A program made the translations under genes and the position numbers. Shown here piece after piece: positions 1 to 11,441 of a stretch of DNA of 64,000 nucleotides. The first letter of the stretch is position 1, and every line of letters begins with the position of its first letter. This DNA comes from Macrolepiota albuminosa (taxonomy: Eukaryota > Basidiomycota > Agaricomycetes > Agaricales > Agaricaceae). The notes under the pieces were generated by a model. That model had not been told where the DNA came from. It made no database searches and worked only from the letters and a program-made list of their open reading frames with translations. Location of the stretch: positions 1 to 64,000 of the forward strand of contig JAMWFC010000102.1 of assembly GCA_027475525.1 (NCBI GenBank), given 5' to 3'.

Positions 1-796
1 AGGCGACTTGGTTGTCGGCTGGACGTCCTTCTGCAAGGTTGTCAATACGCTCCATCAGAGTGGATTGGAGCCCTTCCTGGAAGGTGAGGCAGAGTTGCAG
101 TCCATCGGGGTACCCGGCCTGCTCAACTAGTGCCCGGAAGGAGTCAATGTATTTGTCCAGCGAGCGCCTCCCTTGTCCGTATTGATCCCTGTCTCGGAGG
201 ACCAGCGCAGCTGCCTTGGCTGGGTTCCGGGGGAAGAACTCGTCCCGGAACTCCTGCTCAAATGCGGCCCAGTTTGCAAACCCCGCAACGCCTCCGGGGC
301 GTCGGAAAACCTGCAGTGCGTAGGTGGCCGCTCTCCCAGACTTCATGTAGGAGAGAACCCATGCGATTTTCAGGTCGTCCGAGATGAAGTCGTCCCTGCA
401 GAGCTGGATATAGGTGAGGCACGACTATAGAAATCGTTCTCCGGTCACGCGGTCGCCATCGTAGGCATCCGGGATGGCCGGTTGGGGGAGGAGCGCACGT
501 GGGGTCCCTTGGGTCCTCAGAGGATTCGGAGAGGATGGCTGAACAGCGGGGGGCAGTGCCGCTGCTGGGGTTGCGGTAGCAACCAAGGGAGTGGTGTTGA
601 GACGCTCTAGGAGTGCCCGGAGGGAGTCGGAGATGGTTTCAGTGGTTTGTCGGAGGGTGGAGAGTTCGGCGGTGTGGTGAGTGAGGGAAGCTTGAGTAAG
701 CTGCACTTGAGCCTCTAGGTGGAGCAAGCGAGTCCAGGCTTCATCCTGAGGAGCTGTAGCGTCCGGAGGACTGTCTGAAGAGGCAAGCTGAGACAT
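1..796 (-). pseudogene. Ty3/gypsy retrotransposon gag, partial and interrupted
   Basis: This is the N-terminal part of a gypsy-type Gag reading right to left and running off the left window edge. The start region has a helical heptad stretch and a Pro/Ala-rich linker. It is followed by the capsid-like segment typical of fungal gypsy elements, with the words DDLKIAWVLSYM and KSGRAATYAL, then FRRPGG and a QGRRSLDKYI core. An in-frame TAG at 427-425 interrupts the frame exactly where related Gags have Gln-Ser-Cys, consistent with a CAG to TAG change. Coding resumes in the same frame on the other side. The family assignment is from remembered conserved words, not a search. The rest of the element (protease, RT, integrase) lies outside the window if it exists. 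Confidence 0.75.
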
Positions 797-1225
797 AGAA
801 GGTCCAGATGCTTAAAACTGGTGGAGAAGCGGTAGATAGGAGCCAGAGAATTCTTCTGACGGCTATGGGGGGCTTCCAGACCAGAATTAGGAGACTTGTT
901 CTGCTGTAAGGGCGACCTCCGGAGGTTGTGGCACTATCACACAACTGGCAGAGGGAAATCCAAAGTATATTAGAGCCAGTAACGACAGTACAATCAATAA
1001 CTAATCACCTGGCAGAGGGAAATCCAAAGAGAACAAGTCTAAGGATTCTTCTGCCAGTGCGGCACATCAGTACGGGGGCGGACGGGCGTGGGAATGACTG
1101 TACAGTATCCAACGGCTAGCTCCGGGAGGCCGGGAGAACTCCAGGGCATGGGAAATGCGCCGGAGTTCTCCGGAAACTCCGGAAAAGGAAATTGTGACCA
1201 GACAAGAGCGAGGAGTCCCCTGACA
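797..1225 (-). repeat. Untranslated leader and 5' LTR of the gypsy element
   Basis: Read on the minus strand, the stretch upstream of gag begins at 1225 with TGTCAGGGGACTCC, a typical TG-start of an LTR. It abruptly replaces LINE reverse-transcriptase coding sequence that is continuous on the other side. The inner LTR end and primer-binding site could not be placed. The region also contains a 21-bp direct repeat. I infer that 1225/1226 is the insertion junction; the matching LTR and target-site copy are outside the window. Confidence 0.55.
945..1029. repeat. 21-bp direct repeat within the LTR/leader
   Basis: The same 21 bases, starting CTGGCAGAGGG, occur at 945-965 and 1009-1029 with a 64-bp period. 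The repeat lies between the gypsy gag start and the LTR outer edge. It may be an LTR-internal repeat; function unknown. Confidence 0.8.
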
Positions 1226-4222
1226 GGAGTAGGGTTTCCATACCTACTGTTGGCCTATTTCCTTCTCCCCACATAAAGTTCCGAATCATCTTTGTTATTT
1301 CCAGTTCGATTTGTTGCGGCATCCCCTGCACACTCGTTTTATATTGGGTTCGGCCACCTATCACCATTCCTATTATCAGTCGTCTTCCCTCTATAGTTGG
1401 GTTGCCCTTGGACCACCTTTTAAGGTCTCGTGTTATTGCCTCCATGGTAGGTGTCCAAATGTCAGTCTCGTTTATTCCATTTCCGATAAACGCTCCTAGT
1501 AGCCTCGTGGCTTCTCCTTCCTTTGCTATTCTTACGTTTTCCAGTATTTTTGGGTTTTCCGCTCTCATTGTCCTACTCGCAATTAATTCTTCCCTGAATT
1601 CAGCAGAGCCAACTGGTACCGCTACCGTCTTCGGTATGTTGAAGTTGGCCCCTGAGGCTTCACACCACGTCTTTAGTATATCTTGTAGTATTTCGAAATC
1701 ATCATTTTCTGATAGATAGACGGTTGTGTCATCAGCGAAAAGTGTAGCAATGAGTCTCTCTACTTGGTCTCCCGTTTGAAAACCTTGCAAGGTAGAGTTT
1801 CTTAGCATCTGTGCCAGCGATTCAATTGCCAAATTGAACAGCATGCAAGAGAGAGGGTCACCTTGTCTCACACCTCTTATGATCTTGTATGGTTCGCTAG
1901 TCTCCCCATTTAGGATTACTTTGGTGTACGCGTCACTATATAGCATCTTGATTGTGTTTATATATTCACGGGGAATTCCGAACTTTCTTAGAGATGCCCA
2001 CAGGAACTTGTGGACTATCTTGTCGTATGCCTTCTCCTGATCTAGGCATACTATCATACCGTTTTTCCTTTCCGTCTCACACCATCTTACCATGAGCTGG
2101 GCTAACTCTGTCTGGTCTTCAATTCTTCTTCCGGACATGAATCCAGCTTGGTCAGGATGGATTATATTATTTGCAACTAGGCTTAGCCTTTTTGATAGTA
2201 TTTTTGTGAAGCTCTTGTAATCAGTGTTTAGTACTGTTATGGGTCGGTAATTTCCTATGTCCGTGCGGTCTCCTTTTTTATAAATAGGACAGAGCCACCC
2301 ATCTGCAAATCCGGTGTCTTTTTCCATTCCATGTGTCCATATGTCGTCAAAAACTATTCTTAGCATATCTGCTACGTCGAAACCTTCTCTTCCATCTTCG
2401 CATGCTAGGTCGTATCTTTTATCTAGCTCTTTCCATATCTCTTGGGGAATGCTATCCAGCCCAGCTGCTTTCCCGTTTGGGAGATCATTCAATGCCTCCT
2501 TAACTTCTTCCTTCGAGATGGCTTGTTTCATTTCCATCTTTTGGTCCCTCATTATCTTTCGGTTTATCTCTCATAGAACTTTCTTGGTCTTTCTCTTATG
2601 TGTGTTGTGCACAGATGGGTCATTTTTTTTTGCAGGCTTTTGTGATACTCCTTTGCTATGTTTGCCATATTTTTTGAGTTCCGTTCCACACGCATACCCT
2701 CGTCCTTTTGTATACATAGGGCCGTAATGACATCGCGTGGCTTTTTTTCCTTATTCATGTTTATCCATGGTTTTGTAAGCATTTCCCCGTGTACCATATA
2801 ACTGGTAGCGATAGTATCTCTCACCCTTGCAAATCTCTTTATTTCCAGTTGTTTGATTTGATCATCCAGTAAGGCTGCTTCGGTGCATCTTTCTTCCTCT
2901 TCTAGCGCTAGATTATTCAGGATTTCTTCTTTGTCCCTTTTAAGGGCCTCAATTTGTTTCAGAATCTTTGGCGTCATATTCTTGGAGTGCGTTCTTATGG
3001 CCTTCAGCATTTCGATTTTAAGGGATTTATGTAGTTTTTGTGGGTTTTTCTCAGGAGTTCTTCTTCCCTTTATACTTTCTAGTCTTTTCTGGAAGACAAG
3101 CCCCATTTTCTCAAGGGTGTCTAGTAGGGTCTCGTCGCTGGTTAGATGGATCAGCATTGCATACCGTCCGTTCCCTATGTAGGGTAATTTTGGGTTCAAA
3201 ATGGTCATAGCAACCATGAGGTGGTCTGTATTAATTCCTATCCTATCTATTGACCAGTTCCACGTATATTTTTCTAGGGAGTCCTTAATGTATATTCGGT
3301 CAATTCTCGATTGGAGGTGGCGCCCTATCATATAAAAGGAGAAGTCTATTGTATTCGGGTTTTGTTTCCGCCACCCGTCCGACAGACCTAGGTGTGTTTT
3401 AAGTTCTATGAGAGCACTTACCGCTTGGTATGGGTCATAGTGTGCTGGCATCCGGTCTAAGGCATCTTCGACTATATTCATGTCACCCAGGACTATCTGT
3501 GGTTTTTGCCTAGCTCTTTGTCCGGACCAGTACTGTTTCAGCTGTATCCAGAACAGCTCATTTTGTTGTGTTTCATTTGGTGCGTAGACATTTACACATT
3601 GAAGTTTTTCATGTTCTGTCCATGGGATTTCTAGTATTAGAGCTCTTCCATCTATAATCGCAGTGGTCCTAGCCTCTTCCCATCTTGTCGTTCTTTTATT
3701 GAGTACAAATGCAACCCCTTTTGCATTAGGCTGCGCTGTGTCTATGCTAGACACAATGTGTAGCTGTCTTTCAAAAAGTATATTTAATTCCTCCTGAGCC
3801 TCGTCCGTGAGGTGCGTTTCTTGTATAGCTAGTATGTCAATTTTACTGTTCCTAATTAATTGGTTCACTTCGTTCCATTTCCGTCTTGTAGTGTCCGATC
3901 CACCTCCTCTCATATTTAGTGTTGCGATTTGTAAGGCTCCCCTTTTTGCTTTGCAGTTTTTCGTATGAGGCCATGCTGGGAGGTTTATGTCCAGTTCCTC
4001 CTCAGCTTTGGTTCTGTCCGCCACGTTTTCTCTTGACTGTGTTTCTTCCTCAGAAGAAAACTGATTTCTCTGTGGAGGTTCACTGTTTCTTTCCCCTCTC
4101 CCAGTTATTATGGGTTGTCTTGTTGTTCCCCCATCCTCACTTAAGGTTGTGTTGCTATATTCACATCGTGGGAGGTCGATGTTTAATCGCGACCCGTCGC
4201 CGATCCCTACCAGGGTGTGCTT
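1226..4222 (-). pseudogene. LINE ORF2: AP endonuclease and reverse transcriptase, broken
   Basis: The N-terminal half (4024 to 2564) is an exonuclease-endonuclease-phosphatase domain with the ordered motifs NMRGG, QETHL, GDMN, RIDRIY and TDHLMV. The C-terminal half (2552 to 1226) is a reverse transcriptase with YRPITVLN, the FMSGRRIEDQ segment, QGDPLSCMLFNLAIE and the catalytic box LFADDTTVYL. The two halves lie in different frames: the endonuclease frame stops at 2564 and the RT frame opens about ten bases further on, so there is one frameshift between them. Upstream, the endonuclease frame is open back to a TGA at 4225-4223 but has no ATG before the NMRGG motif. The RT reading ends at METLL, where the gypsy LTR begins; residues encoded after that belong to the LTR. 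Confidence 0.85.
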
Positions 4223-4225
4223 TCA

Positions 4226-4563
4226 ACCGTCAATCACGCCCTCTCCTACCTGGAGGGGTGTGTACCCGTTGTTTTGTAAATCATCCCGTGTGTGTGTATC
4301 AATATATGTGTTGTCAGGTTTGTGGTTTTGGGTCTTGTCCTTTGGCAGAGCCAAGTGACTTAAGCGGGATCGCCGCACGGCCTAACCCTCGTGAATACAA
4401 CGCCTTCTGGACATATCCTAGACCAGTTAGGTTGCCCTGGAGAGATTACCTGTCGCCCTAAAGCCCAGTAAATTCATCTTTCCATTAGGCACGATTTGGG
4501 GAAAAAAAATTTATTCAGTAGTAGCTTCGTCTACGTCTCATTTCTACATCGTGATACTGCTTG
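4226..4563 (-). other. LINE inter-ORF spacer
   Basis: About 340 bp separate ORF1 and ORF2. On the minus strand an AATAAA followed by a T-run lies just after the ORF1 stop (around 4500-4530). No coding frame is convincing here. Confidence 0.4.
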
Positions 4564-6068
4564 TTACCTGCGGTCTCTATAGGACAAGGGGCCCATCCCC
4601 CATGCACCTCGTCCACGGTACCCTCTACGGTCTTCACGTGGTCTCTCAAATTTGTAGGGCCTCTGAGGTCGAGTTGATGAGGCAAATTCCGCCGTTTCTT
4701 CTACTTTGGCTGTAGCTTTGTCTCCATACCACCCTTCTAAGGTGCTGAACGTGCAGTTCGTTGGGTTGTGGTCCGCGCTCTTACAGTTGAAGCAGTGTAG
4801 GCACTTCTCTTCATCCACCGGCATAGCGCTACCATAGTCCATGTCGATAAAACTCTTAGAGCGAATGTGTTGTAGTATGATGAAGAAACTCGTCCACGTG
4901 ATTGGCGGCGGGGTGCGGAACAGGATATTCCACAGGGGCTTCCTGGATCGAAACCTTTCCGACCTATCGACAGAATCTTCTCCTGCTGCTAGCTTTGCCT
5001 CCACATTACCCAAGATATCTGTGGCCAGCGTGGTATCATGCTGGGAAGTGTCGTCTCCTATCAACTTGCTTTTTAGCAGGGAGATCAGGGTTTCGTCTGC
5101 GAGAAGTGTTTTCCTTGTGATCTGTGTTGCTATGTATTCCGACTTGGAGATCGCTTCAGGGCTTTGTATGCTTAGCGTAAATCCTTCTATTGTACATAGG
5201 AGACGCAGCAGTTGTGGGACGTATGGGAGGATGAAAGCCATTGCCTCTGGAGTCGAAATAATCGGGTGGGCTAGTAGTAAGTTTCCGGCCGCCATCGACA
5301 TGCCAGATGCCAAAAAATGATATGGTGGTTTATGGCGATCTTTACGGCTTCGTGAGAGGACCTCTTTCTCCTGTTGTGGGGTCGAGAGTTTGACTCTTTC
5401 CCCGGTCATGCAGAATATGAGTTCTCAAAGATTATCGCTGGCCTGCATAAGGTCCGCTTCCTTGCTTGCCTGCCAGTCCCGGATCCATACCTTTGGGTTG
5501 GGGTACGTGTCGAAGTTGCTCTTTTGTTCAGGGAGCAGGTTGAACCATGGCGGTGTTAGTAGGTGGATGGTGGGGAAGCCCCCAATTGGGGTGGGTGTAT
5601 GGATGAGGTTGTCCGGTAATCTCGGTGGATCGTTTGGGGTGACTGGGGGGGCTTGGTCTATGTTCCTGTCAGCGTCCATTACTTCTGGTCCTTTCTTTTT
5701 GGTGCGCTGTATGATCCATGGGGGGTCAGCCTTTGCCTGAGGGGCGTGTGCCTTCTGCGTGCCCTGCGGCGTGCTTTCTCCCATTAATGGGCTCACATTC
5801 TCCTGTTCTGGGGACTGATTTACCATCGTGGTATCTCCGTCGTGGTCTGTAGAGAGAGTGGGTGAGGCAGGCGCATGTATAAACCTAGGGGGGGGATGGT
5901 TGCTATCGGGGAGCCACATGCATCGTTGTCAGATTCCTCCATGTCAGAAGTGGGGGTCGGTGTGGAGGGGGCTGTATGTCTCTTCTTCCTCTCATGTCGT
6001 TTTACTCCCCTCTGTTTTTCTGGGCTTGCTTCCTGGTTACGCTTCTTGGTCTCTTCGACCTGCAGCAT
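4564..6068 (-). pseudogene. LINE ORF1: CCHC zinc-knuckle RNA-binding protein, broken
   Basis: Reading starts at an ATG at 6068 with a basic N-terminus (MLQVEETKKRN), then a Pro-rich region. A later segment contains YPNPKVWIRDWQ, and the C-terminus carries one zinc knuckle, CFNCKSADHNPTNC (CX2CX4HX4C), followed by an Arg/Gly-rich tail. There are two defects. First, the frame shifts at a run of eight G (plus strand 5888-5895), separating the 6068-5820 and 5919-5425 pieces. Second, an in-frame TGA at 5427-5425 separates the 5919-5425 piece from the zinc-knuckle piece (5409-4564), which is in the same frame. In the LINE life cycle this protein coats the element RNA. Confidence 0.8.
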
Positions 6069-6846
6069 GGGTGTGGGGAGGTTATAGGTCCGGCACCTCA
6101 GTTTTAATATGTGTTTTTAGAGAAAATTTTTTGTGGGTGCAGACCCTGACCCGTGGGTACTGGTTCCTGCCACGTATCCCACCGTTCCGTTGATTTAATT
6201 GTACGCCGCTATTCTGCTGGCACCAGTGCGTTTCCTATGTCCCCTTGATATTCTAGGTCTGGTGCAGGATTCGGGTGTTCCGTCGTGTTTAACTCGTCTT
6301 TGGGTGGTGCGTGGGTTCTGCTTGGTGGGGGGCTGTTCTGGGGGGGGTCTCCCTTCTGCGTATACTGCGTGTTTCGGAAAACGTATTACCATCGTGTTGT
6401 TATTGCGTACGTGGCTCTGCCACATTCTCCCTCTCATGAGGGGTGTTTTTTCTAGGGGGGGGGGCCTTATGGTCTGCTTGTTAGGCAGTCCTCTGTTAGA
6501 GGTGTCTTAGTGGCGAGACGGCTTGCTAGGCGCGTCCGCTGCATCCGGTGTTAGCGGTGCACGTGGTGGTTGTGGTTTAAGGAGCCCCCCACGGTGCTCA
6601 AGTCTAATTATGAAACTGGAGGATTCCTTGATTGGCAATTAGATAACGTTAATGGTTGAAAATAGGCAAACGAATTTATTTATTATAGAATGCATTACAA
6701 AATTAAACAACTCTGCTTTTCCAATACCGAAAGCGCCTCTAAAAAGTAGCGGGCGTTGCGGCCGCAGGGCGCCCTTAGAACATTATGGTAATAAAGTTAG
6801 AAAAGAGACTGATCATACACAACAAAAGACATGTGATCATGAGTAA
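6069..6846. other. LINE 5' leader and adjoining unassigned sequence
   Basis: To about 6600 this is G/T-rich on the plus strand with several G-runs (for example near 6330-6345 and 6455-6465), consistent with a LINE 5' untranslated region. From about 6600 the composition becomes A/T-rich and ordinary. I see no gene in either part. Confidence 0.4.
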
Positions 6847-8040
6847 TTATATAGATGTGAGTCCGTCATTCCACTGCTGCTGTGCTTTACCCATTGCTTC
6901 ATCCAAGCGGAGCCTAAGGGTAGACCACAAATCCCATATTCTCGCTTCTGCTTCTGGAAAAAATTTCACCTCGACATCTATCATGAGTTCTTTATCAAGC
7001 GTGACGTGGTGACGTTGAGACATCGAACGCCACATGCTTTCTCCAGTAACTCGAAGATCATTGGGAAGCTATGTTACATTAGATCCATGAGCGCCCAGAA
7101 GAGTAGCACGATAGACGGGAATGTACTTCTTTGAAGGTTGACTGCGTCAGACGCATCGCATTATGTAGTAGTACTAAAGAGTCTGGACCGGAGTTAATAT
7201 GACATACCCAGAATATACACAGGCATAATTCACCATAATTGTAGATGATGAAACAAGGCTCGCTATCTCCTCTCGACACGCCTATGATGGAAGGGATGCT
7301 GACTAAAGACCATCTGACAAGGCCACGCTATACAATCAGTTTCCGGGGCGCAACGACAGATGCTGGTGAGCCATACAAACAACGGTAATAACCCATCAGG
7401 AACTTCTCAAAGAACTAAGGATGAAGAACGTTGAGCTCGGGAAATGACATAAGAGTTCCAAGTTTAACGTCAAACTGAAACGCACTGACATTTCTGTTGC
7501 GTCTCTTTCCCTTCCCCTGATTTTTACCAAAATCCTGTCTGATCACATACCGTCCTTGATACGGAACCGATAGGTAATATGAATCCGAATACGAGTCGTA
7601 TTGCAGCTCGCGTGCACCGTGCGTGAAGTATGTTTCTGCCTCGTCCGGTTCAATCTTCAAAATGACGTTCGGGAGGTACGGTCAGGTACATCAAGGAAAA
7701 GTTATTATTTTTAGGACTGACTACGTGGAGCATTGTGGGATGCAACGTCGGGCACTCTTCCTCCTGTGTTGCTGGATATTCCAGATCTGCGGGAGATTGA
7801 TTGGATTGGATTTAAGGGGAACTAGAAGTCGTACTCGACATTTTGAAGCTTCTTGGCGAAGGGATTGGTGATCAACCGAGGAGTAAGTTCAAATCTTCAA
7901 GTTCTTGGTCACTGGCACAGCCAATTGTGATCAACTAAAAGTAGTCACTTATCCATTTGGCCACAATGTTCTCACCAGTGTAGGTTGTGCCTTTGACGAA
8001 TGCCGTCTTGTCTCCTTTCAGTTTTACTTATAAGAGTCGG
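6847..8040 (-). pseudogene. Fragments of an unrecognised minus-strand gene
   Basis: Several minus-strand pieces read like real protein but do not join cleanly. The last (7079 to 6847) encodes a segment with YIPVYRATLLGAHG, an in-frame TAG, then LPNDLRVTGESMW and a C-terminus ending QQQWNDGLTSI. A second (about 7660 to 7415) has SYYLSVPYQGRYVIRQDFG and ends NVLHP. A third (about 8025 to 7950) has KLKGDKTAFVKG and ends KWISDYF. The stops could mark intron borders or decay; I favour a degenerate gene. I do not recognise the family. Confidence 0.3.
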
Positions 8041-8669
8041 GTGAAGAGCACTCGTGACACAGCAGGAAACCTGTCCTCCATGGTTGAGATAGGAGTTTCA
8101 ACTGGCATCAGCGAGCTCCGTCCTCGGGCTTGCTGACGTTGATGCTGTAGATACGACGAACCTTATCTTTGCATCCTGTCTACTAAATCCAGTAGCATGT
8201 TGAGCAGATGTTCAAAGATAGAACGTACAGGGATCACAGGGCAGAAAAGGTGTGTGGTTTCATTGATACTATTACTTCATAACCCGTACATGGTACACCT
8301 TATTTAAGCCATTTCGAGCCGGATGACTGCCAGATCTAGACATTTCATCTCCTGTCTGTCGGATGTCTAGGTCGTTTAAGGAAGCCAAGGAAACGATCAT
8401 CAATTGCAAGAGGAAGACATATCTAATGACATCTAGAAATGGTGGTAGAAGTACAACTACATCGAGTATCTCTAAGGGTGGTGATAAATGAAGGGAATGA
8501 TACTGGATACAATTTCTATGAGCCGTCCAATGAAAACCGTGTGAGCAGTAAGTAAGTTAAGAAGAATGAAGAGATGGATTGCATACAAGATGTATAGTGA
8601 GTAAAAAAGAGATGCGAGAAGGCGGTGTGAAATATGCATATGTAAACAGTATAGATAGGTGGATGGATA
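8041..8669. other. No gene seen
   Basis: No reading frame of useful length or family motif was found on either strand. It is the 3' flank of the J-domain gene. Confidence 0.4.
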
Positions 8670-9779
8670 CTATTTCTTGAGTATGCGCTCCATGCGCTCT
8701 AAGATCTCGTCAACGCCACGAATAAGGAGCGTGACACGACGAGGGAGGATGACAGGCGGTGATCGTGGATTTGCATAGTTTTGTTCAAGGAGAGCGCGTT
8801 CGAGTGCAATGGGGAGACTGAGCGTAATGCGGGTAAGTTGGATTGTCAGTCGCGAGCGGCCCGTGATGTCAAAATAGGAGAGCTGTCGGAAGGCATGCTG
8901 AACTTCTAGAAGACGCGTGAGTTCTGCGTGAAGGGCATATATGCAAGTGCGGCATGCTAAATGGAATTGAACAAAGGCAAAGGAAATGTAGGGTAGCATC
9001 TTACTGAGAGCACGTTCTCGGATAGTATCAAGGGTTGAAAGAACAGAGTTGATACCATCGTCGCCCAATTTGATCGAAGGGTTTATGTCGTTGATTGCTT
9101 CTGTGGGTAGATGTACCCTGAGTGACGAAGCAATGTAAAGAACAATCAATCGTACTTAGCAAAGTCCGTATCACTTCCAGGTCCCCGTCAAGAAAATCAT
9201 TGAACACTCCTACAATGACACCTCGAAACGTCTCGTCGGCATGATTCGGAGGGCGTGCTGCAAAAACGTCAAAGTTCACAGACGATGACCGGCTATCGTA
9301 CAACCTCCGCGAAGAAGGTTTGCTTAAGACATCATACGCCACTGCGACTTTTTGAAATGCACATGTAGCATCCGGATTATTCGGATACTTGCTATATGAT
9401 AAGCATGAAACAAGGTGCGATAAGGTCAGACACACAGTGGTAACTCTGTCTGGACGCACTCTGGATGACAAGCACGACTCCGGGAGAGGTATGCGCGACG
9501 CAAAGTCATGCGGTCAAGATTCTGTGTCTTTGAGACGCCAAGGATGTCATAGAGGTTGTTTGTTTCGAGTATTTGTTGTAATATTTTGGATTTTTCGGGA
9601 TCTGATGTGGAGTTTTTTGGTGGTCCTGAGGGAGGTAGAGCAGTAGTGGATGAGCCTGAGGGTTCGGCGACCCAAGTTAGGTATTTGCGTTCATATGATT
9701 CGATGTCGGCATCCTCTTCCTCATCTATGGGAAGGTGGAAATAAGTGCTGGCTGTAGGGGTACAAAGTTGAGAAAGCAT
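8670..9779 (-). CDS. J-domain (DnaJ/Hsp40) co-chaperone
   Basis: J-domain proteins stimulate the ATPase of Hsp70 partners through an invariant His-Pro-Asp loop. Here the J-domain reads NNLYDILGVSKTQ, LRRAYLSRSRACHP, then an intron, then KYPNNPD and FQKVAVAYDVLS. The HPD codon for Asp is split by the intron: GA before a GTGCGT donor and C after the acceptor (intron 9392-9459, 68 nt), which restores a canonical HPD. An acidic stretch (DEEEDADIESYE) precedes the domain. The C-terminal part is helical and ends ERMERILKK. A second intron near 9118-9174 is needed to join the frames, but its exact border is unclear; the best phase-matching choice would be only 38 nt. The start is taken at the ATG 9779-9777; an upstream start is possible. 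The partner and the compartment are not evident. Confidence 0.75.
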
Positions 9780-9989
9780 GTCCAAACTTGTCCCGGAATG
9801 ATGGGAACCATACCGGTGGAAAGAGCATACGAGAACATCGTCTGGGACGACGAGGAGAATTATGGTGTACAATCCGCTTGAGAAATTTCATTCGCGCTTC
9901 GCGATAACAAGTACATGTGATAAAAAGTGACGTTCCATTTCTAGGTCTAACACGTGCGATTAGGGTCGGGATCCACGTTCGACGCGCCG

Positions 9990-11302
9990 CTAGACCAACT
10001 CCGCGTCCAACGCCGCGCTGAAGTTGCGTATCGCACGTCTCACCTCCCCACGTTCCCCCATTGCTGTAAGCCATATTGAACCTCGTGACTCGCCCTCTTC
10101 AATCAGAGTCAGGTCGTACCGACCAAATGCCCAATTTAGTATCCGTACCCCATCTTCTTTCAACCGTACAAAACCTTTGACACGCCAGACCATCTCTTTC
10201 GAGAGTAGTCCAAGCGCGCTGACCAAGTCTGCTTTGGCAATCCCCTCTTCCGCAGTGCGAGATGGTTCTATTGTCTCACTACAGTCATGGCAGTGATCAT
10301 AGTTGAGACGACGCCTCTCGAAAGAACCTCGGTATATCGTGACTGTCTCCACTTCATCATTATGCGAGGGTGTTGTCTCGAAACGTAGGTTCTTGTCTAA
10401 AAAGAGACGTGTTTCTAATCCAAAGATAAGGTTAGGGTCTACGCCGTTCCTGCCGTTGCATCGGAGTTTTGGGGTGCTGTCATTAAGAGTATTCAGATGA
10501 TCCACAACAAAGTCCAATGCACGCTCAGTTACGTGTTCCCATTTATTCTAAGTCGAGATGGAAGCGGTCGGTGGGAGAGACTCACGAAATATGAAAGATA
10601 ACGCACGATAAGTATGATATCTGTGTAACTAGATTGCATCTTCGCAGTTGGTGAAGTATCCTCGTATCCAGCAAAGTTCTCCGCGTCTACAACGGTAACA
10701 ATTGCATCTAATTTGAGATCGCCTTGCGTCTCGCGCTCTAGTTCACGAATTTGGAAAGCCAAAGTAGCTGGGAACGCTGATCCCCTGACCCAAAGAGTCA
10801 GCCGAAAAAAGTAAGGAGAGAGAGGCGACATACGAGCACTCTATGATAATACGATCTGGCTTGAATTTGTCTGTGCGAGATGGGTTAAAGAGACCGTCAG
10901 AAGCACGACATCAAGTAGAATTGACCTCTAATTTCTAAAAGTGCTGTCTGCATCTGTCCAACTAGGACACAGCACCTTCGCAGGTAGGCACAATGATCCG
11001 TAAGCCTTCAACCTTCGATAATCATCGGACTTACATACATCCATTGAGAATCTCACTGACTGCGGTGAGACTTGATTGTTCTGCAAGTTTGCTATCGACT
11101 GGATTAAGCATGACCTTTGGTTAAATGAAGACTTATCAATGGTCAACCTCGAGGGCGTACCTGCGACATCTCCGAATTCATTCTTCAGCAGCACAACCTT
11201 GTAATCTTTAGGAAGTTGAGGTAGAAGAGAGAGTATGACAGATGTTTTGCCTGCACCCAGGAAGCCAGTAAATACGGTAATTGGTATGGCTTGCTTCATC
11301 AT
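9990..11302 (-). CDS. CobW/COG0523 family P-loop GTPase
   Basis: COG0523 proteins are G3E GTPases that act as metal chaperones, often for zinc. The N-terminus has the Walker A motif TVFTGFLGAGKTSVI, then KNEFGDVAVDSK. Spliced exons give the metal-binding GCMCC motif, IIIECSGSAFP and a Walker-B-like TVVDAENF. They also give the guanine-specificity element NKWE (Glu where NKxD is usual) and a C-terminal CobW_C domain with KGFVRLKEDGVRILNWAFG. Five introns were resolved, all GT-AG and phase-consistent: 11099-11160, 10976-11034, 10871-10925, 10785-10833 and 10548-10606. The start is the first of two adjacent ATGs. The protein is about 350 aa and seems complete. It lies 139 bp from the divergent CWH43. 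The substrate metal cannot be told from sequence. Confidence 0.92.
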
Positions 11303-11441
11303 GTCGTTGGTGCTGAGGAACTCGAAACTTTCTGATCAGATGACTCCGATCAGCTGACGTCATGCATTTTTGCAGGAACCAACAAATTGAAGTTGACGTG
11401 ACACCCGTTGAGTCCTTTCTGCTCTTCACCAGTGCCTCCTT
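11303..11441. promoter_or_regulatory. Shared divergent promoter region, COG0523 gene / CWH43
   Basis: The two start codons are 139 bp apart and point away from each other, so both promoters must lie here or overlap the 5' ends. No TATA box is obvious. The assignment is from position only. Confidence 0.5.

Larger units (their letters stand above)
1226..6600 (-). mobile_element. Non-LTR (LINE) retrotransposon, 3' end lost
   Basis: A two-ORF LINE is oriented right to left: ORF1 (CCHC nucleic-acid-binding protein, 6068 to 4564), then ORF2 (endonuclease plus reverse transcriptase, about 4222 to 1226). The 5' edge is estimated near 6600, where a C/G-run-rich leader ends; it is not proven. The 3' side is cut at 1226 by the gypsy LTR, so the RT C-terminus, any RNase H domain and the 3' tail are missing. 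Architecture and motifs fit the L1/Tad-like elements of basidiomycetes; the exact clade needs a phylogeny. Frame breaks in both ORFs show this copy is not autonomous. Confidence 0.8.

Noticed and set aside
1402..4461. Plus-strand frames across the LINE (for example 1402-1719, 2314-2727, 3919-4461)
   Set aside because: They are antisense shadows of the endonuclease and reverse-transcriptase frames and carry no motif.
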